Numbered from the stretch's first letter, positions 47,667 to 61,953 are shown. The stretch: 64,000 nt of DNA from Acanthococcus lagerstroemiae (GCA_031841125.1 CM063114.1:34741574-34805573); one strand, 5' to 3'. A program made the numbers and translations. The notes: generated by a model from the letters alone, not told the origin.

Positions 47667-50600
47667 ATGACAGACGGATCTGTTGGTCAGTACTTATTAA
47701 TCTTCATTAATTGTTTCATCATGACGTGTTGCAGAATATGCGCGTGTGTATATTTTATAATTAATAAATAATTCATGAATTCCCAATTTTGGAGAAATAA
47801 TTCCTCCATCTACCCTTCATATCAGATCAGCTGAACAGGACTTTCAGCCACGTGCACGGTTCAATGTTCCAACTGTAATGCATTACTCATCGGACAAGAA
47901 TAACAAGCTCTTCATTTCAGGCATGTACACGTCAGAGAAGTTCGGTAATGATGAAACGGGCGATGGTTCGGCAGAAAAGCCTTTCAAGACGATTCTGAAA
48001 GCAATGCGATTTCTCTCCGTCGAACCTTTCCCATCGATATATGTGGACTCGAAAGTAGAAGGCGAAGTAAATAAACTGCTGGTATTTTATCGCTTATAGA
48101 TCCAATGAGGCGTCTAATTTCCTTAATAACTTGTAATACTTTTTAGAAATATGAGCCAGCTGCCAAGTCCCAGTTGAAGAAAATTCACAAACTGTGGACA
48201 CGAGAACGGTTCAAGGCCACAGACAAGGAGAAAAAGGATAAAGAAGAAGCCGACAAACGAACTAAAAACTTAGAAGATGCTAAGAAAATAATTATCGAAG
48301 AAGATAGATCATTGCCGCCGGCTAAATGCGTCAAAATTGTAGACTGCAAAGAGCTGGAAAATTCTCGCGTCAAAATCTATGGTTGGGTTCATAGACTACG
48401 AAGGCAAAGTAAGACGATGTTTCCTCTTTGTTTCTTCTGCTCTCTAATTCTCTGAGAAAAGATGACATGACTACTGCATGATTCTTTAATTTTTAAATCA
48501 TGCTTATTTATTTATCTCACTGTCGACCTCTGATGTGTTCAATATCTTGATGCCTCAGAACGTACGCGAAGCAAAATACTCGACCATTATTCAACCTTTT
48601 TGATTGTTCTCAATTGTTTCAGAATCGGTGATGTTCATAACTTTAAGAGACGGATCCGGATTTCTCCAATCTGTGCTGACCGATACTTTGTGTTTGTCTT
48701 ACGACGCCATCACTTTGGCAACTGAAGCTAGTGTCGCTCTGTATGGAACTATAGTGAAAGTGCCGGAAGGAAAAACGGTAAGTTAGTGCCGTTTGTCTCT
48801 GAATGCGATGGCCTCTGGTGTTCGTACTGATAGTTTGTATTACGTATTTTGGATTCGTAGGCGCCAAATGGAGTCGAATTGCAGGTTGATTACTGGCAGT
48901 TGATTGGTAGTTCTCCGGCAGGCGGGGCCGATACCATTTTAAATGAAGAAGCGCTCCCCGATGTCCAGCTTGACAACAGACACATTATGATTCGCGGAGA
49001 AAATGTAAGAATCGGCCGTACGTAGAAAAATATATAGGCCGTATATTACTTGGAAAGCACTCTCACTTTCGTTTGGAACAAGTAGTAAACTTTGTCGAAT
49101 GCAATGCATAAGTGTCCTTACTTGGATTACTGTTGTTTCGTCTTACTGGAGAGCAAGCGTGATTTTCAAGCAGTATGATATTGCACCGATATTTTAAATA
49201 CCATTGGAGCTGCAACTGATGCGAACGAAATTCAAGATTACATCATGACTTCTTTTGTACGCTTCTGTTTACTTTACAATGTGTTTCTTTTAATAGACAT
49301 CTTCCGTGCTAAGGATGCGCGCAGTTCTGACCAAAGCATTCAGAGACCATTTCTTCAATCAGAATGTTACAGAAATACATCCACCGACGTTGGTTCAAAC
49401 GCAAGTTGAAGGCGGTTCGACCTTGTTTAAACTCGATTACTTCGGGTTAGTTTATTTCGATATACCAAACATTCGTGATGGTAGTTTTGAAATTTTCAGT
49501 TGTGCGGTACGGTTCACAATATTTAAAAGTTTCTTTGCAGACAAGAAGCATACTTGACTCAGAGTTCGCAGCTGTATTTAGAGACGTGTCTAGCTTCTCA
49601 AGGCGACGTATACTGTATAGCGCAGAGTTACCGCGCCGAGCAGAGCAGAACTAGAAGGCATCTGGCTGAGTAGGTGCATTCAGTAAGTTACGAGTTTTCG
49701 CGATCAAAAAATACGTTAGTGATTAATAAGACTTGTTTTCGTGTTTCTAGATACGCGCATGTGGAAGCCGAGTATGCGTTCATTTCGTTCGACGATTTGT
49801 TGAATAAAATAGAGAACCTTATATGCGATGTTGTGCAGAGGGTATTCGACTCTCCCTACAAACAGCTGATCCTCGAGCTGAATCCCGTTAGTACATTTGA
49901 TTTGATCATGTTATCGAGGAGGAATAATAACATTTATAATTGAGGAACTAAGAGTATTAAGTCCTTAAGTGGCATTTCAGTGAGAATAGTCGGTCTCTAT
50001 TTTCGATTGAGAACTTGCCTTTAGAAAGAGCGCGAAGTCACCAACAATCGAACTGCCTTTCCTCTTCTAAATAAGTTGTGCGTCCAGTTCGAGCAAATAA
50101 AAAAACTCCAGATACGTTTTGAGAAAACATCGGAGCTCCACGTCAGAATGAACGAAAACTTATTTTTGTGTTCCATGAAAAGTTTACGTTTTAATTCAAG
50201 ACTTTTCTAACGACAGTGGCTTAGAGGAGATTTCGTATTAAGTAGGAAGACAGGCTATGCTAACCGAAATGACCTTTAGTTCCTCCTTGTATTTAGCCAT
50301 TCAATTAGTCATTAGCTTTTCGGTACCACGTTATCAATAATTTGTGTTGTAGACGTTCGTTCCTCCCAAAAAGCCTTTCAAGAGGATGAACTATTCGGAC
50401 GCGATTGTATTTCTCCGAGAGAACAATATAACGAAGGAAGACGGCAGCTTTTACCAATTCGGAGAAGATATACCGGAAATGCCCGAACGTAAAATGACGG
50501 ACTTGATAAACGAGCCGATCATGTTGTGCAGATTTCCAGCCGGAATTAAATCTTTTTACATGTCCCGATGTCCGGAAGACGTGGAATTAACGGAATCGGT

Positions 50601-51043
50601 AAATAGTTGGTACCACCTCCATGATTTCAGTTCTAAACCACTGCTGATTGCTTATAATTTCTGTTGTTTAGGTTGATGTTCTCTTACCTGGCGTCGGAGA
50701 AATAGTTGGTGGTTCGATGCGTGTGTGGGATTATGACGAATTAGCTAAAGCATTTACAAAAGCGGCGATCGATCCCACGCCTTATTATTGGTATTCTGAT
50801 CAGGTGTGAATTGTCATTTGTTCCTGTCAGAATGTTATCAAGTGGCACGACTCTATTGGCTATTGTTTATCCTGTCGTGATATGTGTTCAATTTTTGTGT
50901 TTCATTTGCAGAGAAAATACGGATCGTGTCCTCACGGCGGGTTTGGCCTCGGGTTGGAAAGATTCTTGTGCTGGCTGCTCAACCGATATCATATTAGAGA
51001 CGTGTGTTTGTATCCTCGATTTTTGGATCGTTGTCGTCCGTGA
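47667..51043 (+). CDS. AsnRS: cytosolic asparaginyl-tRNA synthetase, complete
   Basis: Class IIb synthetase that charges tRNA-Asn in the cytosol. Eleven exons: 47667-47685, 47921-48066, 48147-48408, 48623-48777, 48861-49004, 49297-49445, 49541-49669, 49751-49886, 50353-50598, 50672-50803, 50912-51043. All phases fit, giving 549 residues, as in animal NARS1. Landmarks: N-terminal [20 protein letters not shown] extension; Lys-rich helix; OB-fold [27 protein letters not shown]; motif 1 region with [33 protein letters not shown]; motif 2 [45 protein letters not shown]; motif 3 [21 protein letters not shown]-terminal CLYPRF. The introns after 49445 and 49886 use GTTAGT donors. An in-frame ATG at 47878 upstream of exon 2 would give another N-terminus if transcription starts there. 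Confidence 0.97.
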
Positions 51044-52272
51044 AAGTCGTATTGTCTTCTTTGGCGACGTTTCTGTTTACTGCGGTAGTAAAACATTTTT
51101 CATTGTACCATGTTCCGTTATTGATTTTGGTAAGTTTTTCGTTGAGACGGTAGGACTGATGTTACAGGAAAAGCTACAATTAAACATTGATTAACTCTAC
51201 AATCTGTATGCAGATTCGAAATCGAATATCCTACGCCACACGTCTACACGAGGGTAATCGAACATGTAATATAATATGTAATGTAACGTGTAGTGATGTC
51301 CGCGCTTGTGGACTGCGATCCATAGGTCAAATACTTGTTCGGCAAACATTTTTCTTGCATTCAGAATGTGCCAATATACCCGTACGCATGATGTACTGTA
51401 CAATGGATAATCAAAAGTGCCTTCCACATGTCGCGAATTTCCTTTGTGTTCGTCAGAAAACCCGACAGAATTTGGGTGGCTGCGAATGCTTGTCGAGCAT
51501 TTACACGTAACGTTCGCAACGCTATTTTAACATGTCCACACGACGCTTTCGCATTACATGTATTACTCTCGCGTAGACGCACCAAGAGTTGAACAATCGA
51601 ACACTGAACAATACCATCAGAACTACGAGTAAAATGCAAAAATTTTGGGGACAGGTAGAGAAATCTTTATTTTCCTACACTTGTTCTCGAGGTGATAGAG
51701 CTTGCAACGTGAAATTGGGCAATTTTATCTCTTCGTCGAGCAGTCACTAGTTATATTAGTGGCCCGCGATAGTAAGCCAGAGCCAGCACAGCACCAGGGA
51801 AACAGAAAAGGACTTTTTTGATATTCTAGTATACAGTGGTGCTGTGACCCCCTAAAGCTTCTGACATGAAAATGATGCCTTACGAGCTAAAATGTTTGAG
51901 GTTTCCTGAATTGAATTTTGAACCCTACCCCTATTCTCTAAAATCGACCATAAAGTCGAGTATAATGCTACAGGACGCAGTGACAGTTGACCCAAGAAAT
52001 GATGGGATTTCGAAATTCTGAAAATACGAAAGGAGAACCTTTTAATCTATCTTCTTTTTTAGATTTTAAGTATAATGCAGACGTTCAAGTATATTTAGAA
52101 AAACTGAAAGAATGTAAAGAAAAAGGAATGAAATTACGTGTCAATTTTTTTAGCCTACAAGTGTTAGGACTAGCTTGTGTATATGTAATGACCAAAGAGA
52201 CAATGAGAGATGTGGTAATCAAGATAATTTGTAATAGAATTTCAGCGGGAAAATATTCATCTATAATCTGTC
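51044..52272. other. AsnRS 3' flank and intergenic sequence
   Basis: About 1.2 kb with no supportable gene. Open frames near 51187-51510 and 51361-51639 lie on opposite strands and resemble nothing I know. No canonical AATAAA was found close to the stop. The right end merges into degraded C-terminal sequence of the kinase retrocopy. Confidence 0.4.
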
Positions 52273-53163
<891 letters not shown>

Positions 53164-53199
53164 GCCGTCTATGATTGGCAGAGACGTCTGTAAAACAAT

Positions 53200-55745
53200 C
53201 TGATATACTGCGATGAGATATGGGTTCGCAATGGGTATCCAGAAGGACGTACATCCAAAAACGAATTGAAATTATTAAATTAGTAACGGGTTAAAGTAGC
53301 GAGTTACACGAATGACTCGCACATTCCTTAAAAATGACACAAGAAAAAGACTTGTGTGTCTGAAACTGCTGGATTGACGCTCGGCCCATTTTCTTGCGAT
53401 ACGTCATATATATATTCTTTTCCAATTTTGCTCTCAACCCGAGCCCTGGAATCTGCCCTTTCGAGCATTACCTCAGAGATGTCGGGGAGGCTATTAAGGC
53501 TGTCTTAGCCTTCTTCTCGTTTTGCCGAAAACCCGGCCTGAGTCAAAATGTAGCGAGTTGCTACGCAGGCTCAAACCCGGGGCCTCCGGTTTTCTAGACC
53601 AGCGCAAGAAAATCAGTGTTGTCAAGTTAAGTCAAGTTTATAATCATTGAAATTCGCGGAAAGAAAAGGTTTGAACAAAATTAGCGAGAGAAATATAAGA
53701 AATTCGTTATTTTGCTTTCTGGCTACGGGCCCTGTTCTAGATACTATTTCGAATGTTGAAATAATCGATAAGTTGCCTGAAAAATCATTTGCCTATGAAC
53801 AGTGATGTCCGATAGTCGCTTTATGGACTATCAATACTATCGCTAGTTTATTATATTAAGAAATAAAAGTCTCGAGTTGTAATTTAACATATTTTATATT
53901 ACTGTATTGTTTTTCAAGATACTCACACGTAATTTTTTTTGTATTCCCCCCCCCCTCCCCCAAATGGTATCGAGTATTCATCCTCAGATCCAAAAAGTAC
54001 AGAATGTACAGAAATCGCGTTCGGGCTTCTGTACTTTCCGTAATTACGTGAGAAGTGTTCAAGCAACCTCTTTCTGGTGTTTCTGTAAGTTTCTGTACAT
54101 GCAGAAGTGTAAACAGCTCTTTCGGGCAGCTTACAGAAAGTACAGAAATCGCGTTCGGGCAACAATTCTGCACTCTCTGTAATTACATGAGAAGTGTTTA
54201 AGCAGCCTCATTCCTGTGTTTCTGTAAGTTTCCGCACTTCAGTACAGTACCTTCTGAGGTACTGTAAATTCTGTAAGTTATCTGACTGCTTTTGAATGTG
54301 AGTTGTTCACTGTGCAGAAAAAGCGTTCGAGCATATTGTAACGTAATTCGCGCTGAAAAACGCACCAAAACACGTAACAAGAACTTTTAACTCCCCAATA
54401 ATACAACGAAACACTACACGTAGCTAAGCCACTAGAAAACGCTCAACTTCGCATACAAAAACTAGACTGTACGGTGACGGCCAGCGGCCTTTATAGACCC
54501 CGGCGTTGTCGGCGATACTCCTTATCGCTTTCGTTATCGAACTTCTATTCTGCTGCTCGAAACGTGTCGATCTTTCTTCGCTTATCTCAAATGTTCGGGA
54601 TTATTCGCCACACTGTTTACGTGACTACCTACGCAACAACCCTACAGAAACCAACAGAAAACTTTATGCATAAACTTACAGAAAAAATCTTGCTGCGCGA
54701 ACAAGCTTTAGCTCTGTTCGGGCAGCGTGCAGAAAGAATCTTGAAGATTTTTTCCCGTAAGTTTCTGTACGAAGTTGTCCATTGGTTTACAAGTCTTTCT
54801 GCAGGGTTGTTGCACAATAATGTCTATATATGCTCGAACGCGTTTCCTGCACAATAAACAACTCACATTGAAAAGCAGTCAAAAATAACTTACAGTACCT
54901 CAAAACTTACAGAAACACCAGAAAGTGGCTCAGGCCTGAAGAGGGGGGGGGGCGTAGAGAGGAAAAAATAAGAAATACGATGTATATATACACTGCCTTG
55001 TTGCACCTGCGCTTCAATCACGGAGAGCTAGCAGCCAGCAGAATTTCCCTCGCTAACATTTGTTATGGGGGGAGGGGCTTCTTTTATCTCTAGCCCCAGG
55101 CCCAGACGAGGCTCTCTACGGGCCTGAAGTGGCTGCCCTAACACTTCTACTTTAATTACAGAAAGCGCAGAAATGTTGCCCGAACTCAATTTCTGTGCCT
55201 TCTGTACTTTCTGTACGCTGCGGACTGCCCGAGCAGAGCTAACTGTAGCTCGGATTTTCATGCCAAATGAACGTTCCTGTTCTTTTGGCTGATAATTGGT
55301 TGAGTCCCTTGAGGGACCCTGTATAAATGAACAACAAAAAAGAATCCAAGCTAGTATATTTTTCAGAAACAGGCAATGAAAATACTGAAAAATATCAGCT
55401 GACTTGAAAAAGTACAAGGACGCAGAAGCCAAATTTCATTCGTTCTGTTATTTCTTGATACCAACCGGCAAGCTGATTCAATCCAAGTATCACATCAGTA
55501 GCAAACCTAATTCTAATTTCATTTTCCCAAATGGATATCTCAAGCATGTCGGCTATTTGTGAAAATTATAGCAATCAATGAATTCGTTTACAGGATATAT
55601 TTCCACACACACGTTCGCAAAGATCAATCATAAATAAGGCACTGGTAATAGTTAATAGATCATCTATTTCTTATTATCAAATTGGTTCGATTAATTTACA
55701 GACACGGCGGACGAATGTGCTCGCAGATTATTGAAAATATAAATA
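53200..55745. repeat. intergenic region rich in CAGAAA/TTTCTG modules
   Basis: 53990-55260 is built of short blocks (TTACAGAAA, GTACAGAAATCGCGTTCGGG, TTTCTGTAAGTTTCTG) in both orientations. 54000-54133 and 54134-54250 are a diverged tandem pair; related blocks recur inverted at 54640-54760 and 55150-55230. A C-rich run at 53946-53965 is mirrored by a G-rich run at 54943-54952. The part before 53990 holds a tRNA-like piece (53560-53610, minus). No gene was recognised. Confidence 0.55.
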
Positions 55746-55751
55746 TTTATT
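55746..55751 (-). terminator. AATAAA polyadenylation signal candidate of CCT8
   Basis: The canonical hexamer on the minus strand lies about 215 bp past the CCT8 stop codon in AT-rich sequence. Confidence 0.5.
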
Positions 55752-55965
55752 AAAAATAAAATGCTTAAGAAAACAATGCGACACGATTCGTACGAGTGCC
55801 AGAACAAAAAATGAGAGCCTAAGACGGTGAATTACATGGTTAGTAAGAATCGGTATGAATAGAAAAGGAGTATAGAAAAACGGATTCAACGACTATTCCG
55901 AAGAAAAAAAGAACGTGAAAAAACGAAGATATATACAAAATAATGACGTGATCGCGACAAATACA

Positions 55966-58900
55966 TTAATCGTCATCCATGGCCGCATTCTGTTGCGGAG
56001 GCTTCGGGCCTCCGGCCCGTTTAGCTAAAATGATTTGATCGACTTGTAAAATTGTACAAGCGGCTTGCGTAGCGTACTTCAAACCCCAGTATTTTGTCAA
56101 GTATAAATCGAGGACTCCAGTCTCTTTAGCATCGACTGTACTAGCACCACCGTCGACCTGTGAATCGATACGTAGTTTAATACACAAACTTAGCAGTGAC
56201 TGAAGATCGAGTTACATCTATCTACGGATCAGCAGGAATACTAACTTCGATGTTAAAGCCGTAATTTTGTTTTCCTTCGTTGTGAGCGGCGTACAAAGTC
56301 GAAATAATCTCTTTCGCTTTAACACCCGTGTTCTCGGCTAAGGTCTTGACGAAACATTCTAGAGCGGTAGCAAATTTCTTAACCGCGTATTGTTCCAATC
56401 CTGGCAAAGAATCGCCGTACTTGGCAATTTTATGAGCTAATTCAATTTCCGTGGCACCAGCGCCGGGAACAAACCTACCATCCTGGAGTGAAATCGATGG
56501 ATTAAGAAATATACATTCACAGTCAAGTTACGCCACAAGTCAAGCTCGAATATATACCTTGGTCATTCCTTTGAAGGTATTAACGCCGTCGTCGATAGCT
56601 CTTTCGATATCGTCCATGTAATTGTCGGTGGCTCCGCGAATCACGATGGTGGACACGCGACTGTCTTTTCCTTCTTGCTTGAATACAACTACCGGTGTGT
56701 CTCCTAATTCGTCTATATACACTGAATCAGCGTAACCCAATTCTTCTTTGCTCGGGCAGACCTATCACGAGATAAATATTCAAGAAACTAACCATTCAAA
56801 CGACTTCTTGTAGAAACGAACAAGTGCTTACCAATTTCGGCAGTGCGGTCGCATTGACCGTCTTTGCGACACGCCTCACGTCGAATTTACTTTGCAGTCG
56901 AACTGCCAACATGTCGTATTTATTCGTGTAATGGAGGGCTAGGTCTCCAAACTTGCCTCCTGAAACGATAACATCAACTCCGGCTTCCTTAAGTGATTTT
57001 ATCTGTTCTTCCAACAGATTCTCTTCTCCGCGACTGAACTTCATCAATTCATCGGCCGATTTGATCAGCACGGTACCCTGGAAGTAAATTATGGTATTTC
57101 AAATCAAGCTTTGCTACTCTTCGTTCGGCATGTATGTATTTCCAAATGTAAGAAGATAAAACTATAACAGCTGACAAGTTCTTGAGAAGATTATTTCAAC
57201 AGAATGACATCCACTTCTTGTATTCAGCTTTCCACAAATTTTTTCTACAGTTCTTTTGTTTACACAGCCAAGATTAAAATTCAATAATAAGGCAGGATTA
57301 AAAGGTTACCGTAGTTTCAGTAGTCGCAACATCAACGGGACAGGTGAATACTGCAACTTTGGCAGATGTCTTCTTGGTAACAACGCCTTCAACGCTTTTC
57401 TTGAATACCATACCGTTAACAACCGTGGAATTCGCTAATCCGGAACCCTGAAAGTACCATAATACAGAATCATTAAATGCAGTAACACCTGGGCAAATCA
57501 CCAATGAATTGATGAAATTTGTCCTTTCGAACGACCAGTGATGGTTGACTATGGTGACAGTGAATGGCTTAGAGAAACATTAGCATTACTTCCCTCTACA
57601 TTAGTAGTGATTATCCATGCACAATCTACAATTCACCGTTCATTCTCGGAACAAACGCGTCAACTGTCTTGCAATAACATAGTTCAGAGTACTAACCAAG
57701 ATTTTACAAACACGGACATTATCGACGTTGAAGCCACCATCTTCAGGTAATATGGAAACTGTGAATAAGAATTTAAAGACAAATTGATACAATATAGCGG
57801 AAAAATACTATCGATATTGTAGAAATAACTTAATCGACAACTTGATTCTTTTAGATCAGCCGATTAACTCGAATATACTCACTGCAGGCATCAGCGATTA
57901 AACTCGACAGAGCGTCTTCGTTTCCGTACTGCTTACTCATGATAGCCGTTTTGATACCTTTGCAGACTTCGGTTTTACTTCTCAAGTCCTTCACTTCATA
58001 GCAGGTCAAATCGGATAATATTTCTAAAGCTTTATCAACGGCCAATTCGTAACCGAGAGCAATTTCGGTCGCTGTTAAGCCCTAGTTACAAAAAAATTGT
58101 ATCCGTGATCGTAATTCAAAGAATCAACACTCGAATAATCGTTATTTGAGGGATCAAGTTTACGTTATTAGGTCGGGTTAACTATAGGACACAGCATCAC
58201 CGGGAAGTTACTAGTTAGCTTGATTAGCGAACCACTAGTTAATTGGAAATGAAAGAATTCTCATAAGATAGGGAGAAATGGAGACCTACATTAAACCGGT
58301 CGTAAGACTGATCCTCGTCGGGGTCTACCGGTGCAATAGTTTTTAGTGGAATTTACTAATGAAATTTCTTTTTCATACAATTTTTCGTGATTCGTGCGAG
58401 ACAAGGTTTCTAACATACAACGATAGCTGAAATTTAGTAATATCGTGTTGGGCGTCCTAGAATTACTTTGTTACAGATCAAGAAATTCTCACAATCTGAT
58501 ATCAAAACTTGCTAAATACACTGAACTCATTACCATTCTTAGTAATTCCTCGGCTTCATGCAATAAAGCTCCAGCTAGAATTATAACAAAATTGGTTCCA
58601 TCGCCTACTTCTTGCTCTTGCATTTGAGAAGCGAGAATAATAATTTTTGCAGCAGGATGCTCTATCTGAAACAGGACAAAAGCTAGAATGATTACAATCA
58701 AACATTATGGAATAAAGTATTCATTCGATTTTGACGCCACCGACCTTGACAATGGTATTTCCATAAAAAAGTTGCATGCCTCATGAAATGACTGTTTTAC
58801 GAACTAAATAAGAGTGAGTGTCCTACCTCCAATTCTTTGATGATCGTGGCTGCATCATTAGTGATGAACAGTTTTTCAATATGATTTATGATTATTTTAT

Positions 58901-59262
58901 TCATGCCATTTGGACCATACGCAGTGCGTACGGTATCGGCGAATTGTTTGCACGCAGAGATGTTTCGGTACACGGCTTCCTCAAGTCCGGAATAATGCTG
59001 AAACAATTAAGAGGGTGGAGTGCAATTCATTTCACAGCGGACTTTCGCAACTATACTAACAGATTCCATGAAAGAACACGGACGGTTCTCATTTCACTTC
59101 ACTTTGTAGAGGTTTAAGACGCCATATGTTCTAACGACGATGAACTGAAATGGGTAATATTTCGGGTTAATGTACGAATATGTGTAATGATTTAAAACTT
59201 ACTCGGGCACCTTCCTTCATCATCTGGGCAAAGCCAGGGGGCTTCGGAACGTGCATAGCCAT
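55966..59262 (-). CDS. CCT8: T-complex protein 1 subunit theta (CCT8), complete
   Basis: Theta subunit of the cytosolic chaperonin TRiC/CCT, which folds actin, tubulin and other proteins using ATP. Exons in gene order: 59262-59203, 58997-58827, 58665-58534, 58081-57883, 57758-57697, 57447-57310, 57077-56832, 56761-56558, 56482-56246, 56157-55966. All are in phase and give 546 residues, against 548 in human. Landmarks: MAMHVPKPPGFAQMMKEGAR; RTAYGPNGMNK and TNDAATII (nucleotide binding); QEQEVGDGTNFV (catalytic GDGT); MSKQYGNE; NVDNVRVCKILGSG; GTVLIKSADELMKFSRGEEN; VIRGATDNYMDDIERAIDDG; PGAGATEIELA; ILQVDQIILAKRAGGPKPP and an Asp-rich end. The ninth exon must end at GAA|GTTAGT (56246); the further open sequence there leads to a stop and breaks phase. 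Confidence 0.97.
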
Positions 59263-59501
59263 TTTAATTATAATTTAAAAACGTATTCTAGCAAATGGAA
59301 ATGTATTCGAAGTTGAGAACCACAATGCGACTACAGACTACAATGCGATTTCAAACATCCGACTATTTTGCATTTTTCCTTTTGATTCATTCTCTCTTGG
59401 GTTTCTCAGGTACGAATGCAGACCGCAAGTGTAAGCAGATCTTGCATCTTTAGATCTTAGGTATTCTATTTCTTATAGGTGGCGTTAAGAGCCCTATAAA
59501 C

Positions 59502-59836
59502 CAGGGATGGCAAACGAAACCGTTTTTTTTTTTCGTTTCGTTATATCGCTTCAATATTTTTGACAAAAATCAATCGTTATTTCGTGATTTCGTTTCTTTT
59601 GTTTGCCATCCCTGCTATTTACTGAACTCACCCTGACTCACAGTAGGCTTGGCTACTAGTACCCAACCCTAGAAAGTGGTTGCAATAGGCTCGGCTACTA
59701 GTAGCCGATCCTAAAAATCACGTATCAGAAAACTAGGGATGGCAAACGAAACGTTTTTTTTTTCTTTTTCGTTTCGTTATTTCGTTTCAATTTTAGACAA
59801 AAATCAATCGTTATTTCGTTTCGTTTGCCTTCCCTG
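59502..59836. mobile_element. hAT-type MITE, 335 bp, 8-bp target duplication
   Basis: Second member of the family at 45306-45697, in the opposite orientation. Ends CAGGGATGGCAAACGAAAC and complement. 8-bp duplication CTATAAAC at 59494-59501 and 59837-59844. It shares the central GGCTACTAGTAGCCGA palindrome. Just upstream of CCT8 (about 240 bp from its start codon). Confidence 0.9.
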
Positions 59837-59974
59837 CTATAAACACAAGTACTCGCATACGCCATTCTGGAGCCCATTGTGTCCGTGGATGGGTGATCAA
59901 GGTTGATGTTCCCATAAGAATACGTGTTGGTACCAGTTCACTGGCTAATAACTACTAAAACTAAAACTAAACTA

Positions 59975-61887
59975 CCGGGTGTCCCTGCATAGATTACGAA
60001 TATTTCAACAGTGTGTAGAACTCACCGAGACAGAAAAAAAGTTCAAATACCATTTTCTCGAATTCTCAAATGGGAGGAATTTAAGTGTACCTGAAAGTGT
60101 ACCCGTACAATTTTTGAGATAGGGTAATATTTTATCAATGAAACTTGAAGTACTTTTAATTTCCAACAAAAAAAGTACCGAAACATTTTTGCCTATCGTT
60201 GAAATTGAAGGCGCTACACAACATCAAAAATATGAAAAATTTTGAAAATTCTCCCCTAATTTAGGGGGGAGGGAGTAATTTACACCAGGTGGAATGTTGA
60301 GCTAGGAGACTTCAACAAAAGTGCTACGCGCGGCAAACACCCTAAAAAAAACGCAACCCCAAGCCATGCAGCTGCGCGCTGCAACAAGGACGCGCCTTAG
60401 CAGCACGAGACGTGGTACGCGTAGTGCCTAGTCTATCTACTGCGTATAATTTATTATCGCAGCGGAGGAAACGTAAACACTTCGTAAACAATACTTGCTT
60501 ATCATTGGGAATGTTGGTTTGTTGGTTTTCACTCTAGGATTACAAATTTTTATTGCTTTGTCTTCTAATCGTTTAAACTCCTATCGAAAAGTGAGAAGTG
60601 AGTTCGCGAAGAAATATTCGAATGTCCGGATGCCGAACAAGAGTTGTATTATGCGTATGCATTCAGAGTTTCAAAAAACTGGTTGTATTGGGATCCAAAA
60701 ATACGTTCGTTAACATACAGTTCTGTCCGGGGCAAAGGAAGCGAAGTTGAAACTGTTATGGAAAAACTCCCAACCAGGTTAATGAATGAAGCTCGACAAG
60801 AGGTCAATCTATCGCATGAAAGCATGTATCGAGCTGCACAACTGTTATCGATGAGACGATATCGTATCCTTCACGAACTTAAGCCAGTTGATTTCGCGAT
60901 ACGAGTTCGGTACTAAATGGTTCCTTCGCTTCACACGTAGAATGAATATCCTGAACTCCGTATTCTTCAGCGATAAAAACTGGTTTCAATTGAACGGTTA
61001 CATCAATTACGCGTTGGTGGTCAGCTGAAAATTCGTATCAACTAATATTGGAAACCCGTTGCATTCTGCGAAAATTGGAGTATGGTGCGGAATTTCACGC
61101 GGCAAAATTATCGGTCCTCTGAACGACTGATCTCGAAAGGTCTATCATCTTTCGCCCGATTTGAACCCGCTAGATTTTTTTCTTTGGGGCTACCTCAAGG
61201 ATCGATCGAGTTTACCACAACCCGCAAGCAATAGGTGAATTTAGAAAGAGCATTGAAGACGTCATTCACTCGATTCCAAATTCGATACTGTAAAAAGTAG
61301 TCCGTAACAGGATTCGTTGAACAAAATGCTGCTTGAAAGCTATTGTAAAGATTATTTAATAATATGGTGTAATTTTTCTTTTTTTATACTCTACTCAATT
61401 ATTAAACGAGATCTCCGCTTGTTTTTTTTCACTTTTTCAATTTTGGCTTGCGTTTTCAATGGTTGATCCTGTAGATGTGTAGATAACGATTTTCAAATAT
61501 TGATAACTTCGGATACACTGAATCAAATTCAATCAATGATGGTTCCTTGAAGTTCCCTAGCTCAACATTCCGCCTGACCCAAATTACTCTCTCCTCCCTA
61601 AATTAAAGGAGAATTTTCAAAGTTTTGTTATTTTTTGATGTTGTGTGGCGCCTTCAATTTCAACGATAGGCAAAAATGTTTCAGCGCCTTTTTTGTTGGA
61701 AATTAAAAGTTCTTCAAGTTTTATTGATAACATTTTACTCTATCTCAAAAATTGTACAAGTACACTTTCAGGTACACTTTATTTCCTCCTATTTGAGAAT
61801 TTGAGAAAATGGTATTTGAACTTTTTTTTTGTCTCGATGAGTTCTACACACTGTTGAAATATTCGTAATCTATGCAGGGACACCCGG
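59975..61887 (+). mobile_element. Tc1/mariner-type element with about 330-bp inverted repeats, 1.9 kb
   Basis: Starts CCGGGTGTCCCTGCATAG and ends with its complement, flanked by TA on each side (59973-59974, 61888-61889). The inverted repeats continue imperfectly for about 330 bp (59975-60310 against 61555-61887), including TTTCAACAGTGTGTAGAACT and complement. Long inverted repeats are less common than the usual 20-30 bp of mariner. It contains a broken transposase (next entry). Confidence 0.88.
60495..61390 (+). pseudogene. degenerate Tc1/mariner transposase
   Basis: N-terminal helix-turn-helix-like KVRSEFAKKYSNVRMPNKS, then VMEKLPTRLMNEARQEVNLS, HELKPVDFAIRVRY, the first catalytic block FFSDKNWFQLNGYIN, and finally SPDLNPLDFFLWGYLKD. 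The blocks lie in different frames, with stops between them and the central catalytic segment apparently shortened. No functional protein is expected. The order and wording are those of the DDE (IS630/mariner) superfamily; I cannot assign the family. Confidence 0.8.
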
Positions 61888-61953
61888 TATAACTCTACAA
61901 CTGAACCATGAGCTGTAAAAGGCTGCGTTCACAGTGACACGATAAACTAAAAC

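Noticed and set aside
53560..53610. tRNA-like anticodon arm on the minus strand (CTGGTCTAGAAAACCGG followed by GGGTTTGAGCC)
   Set aside because: The anticodon stem-loop and B-box look right, but I could not form the T-stem or an acceptor stem and found no A-box. It is more likely a tRNA-derived repeat fragment than a tRNA gene.
56222..56245. Open reading continuing past CCT8 exon 9 (VSIPADP then stop)
   Set aside because: It would leave the last exon out of phase. Ending exon 9 at GAA|GTTAGT restores the frame and matches the CCT8 family.
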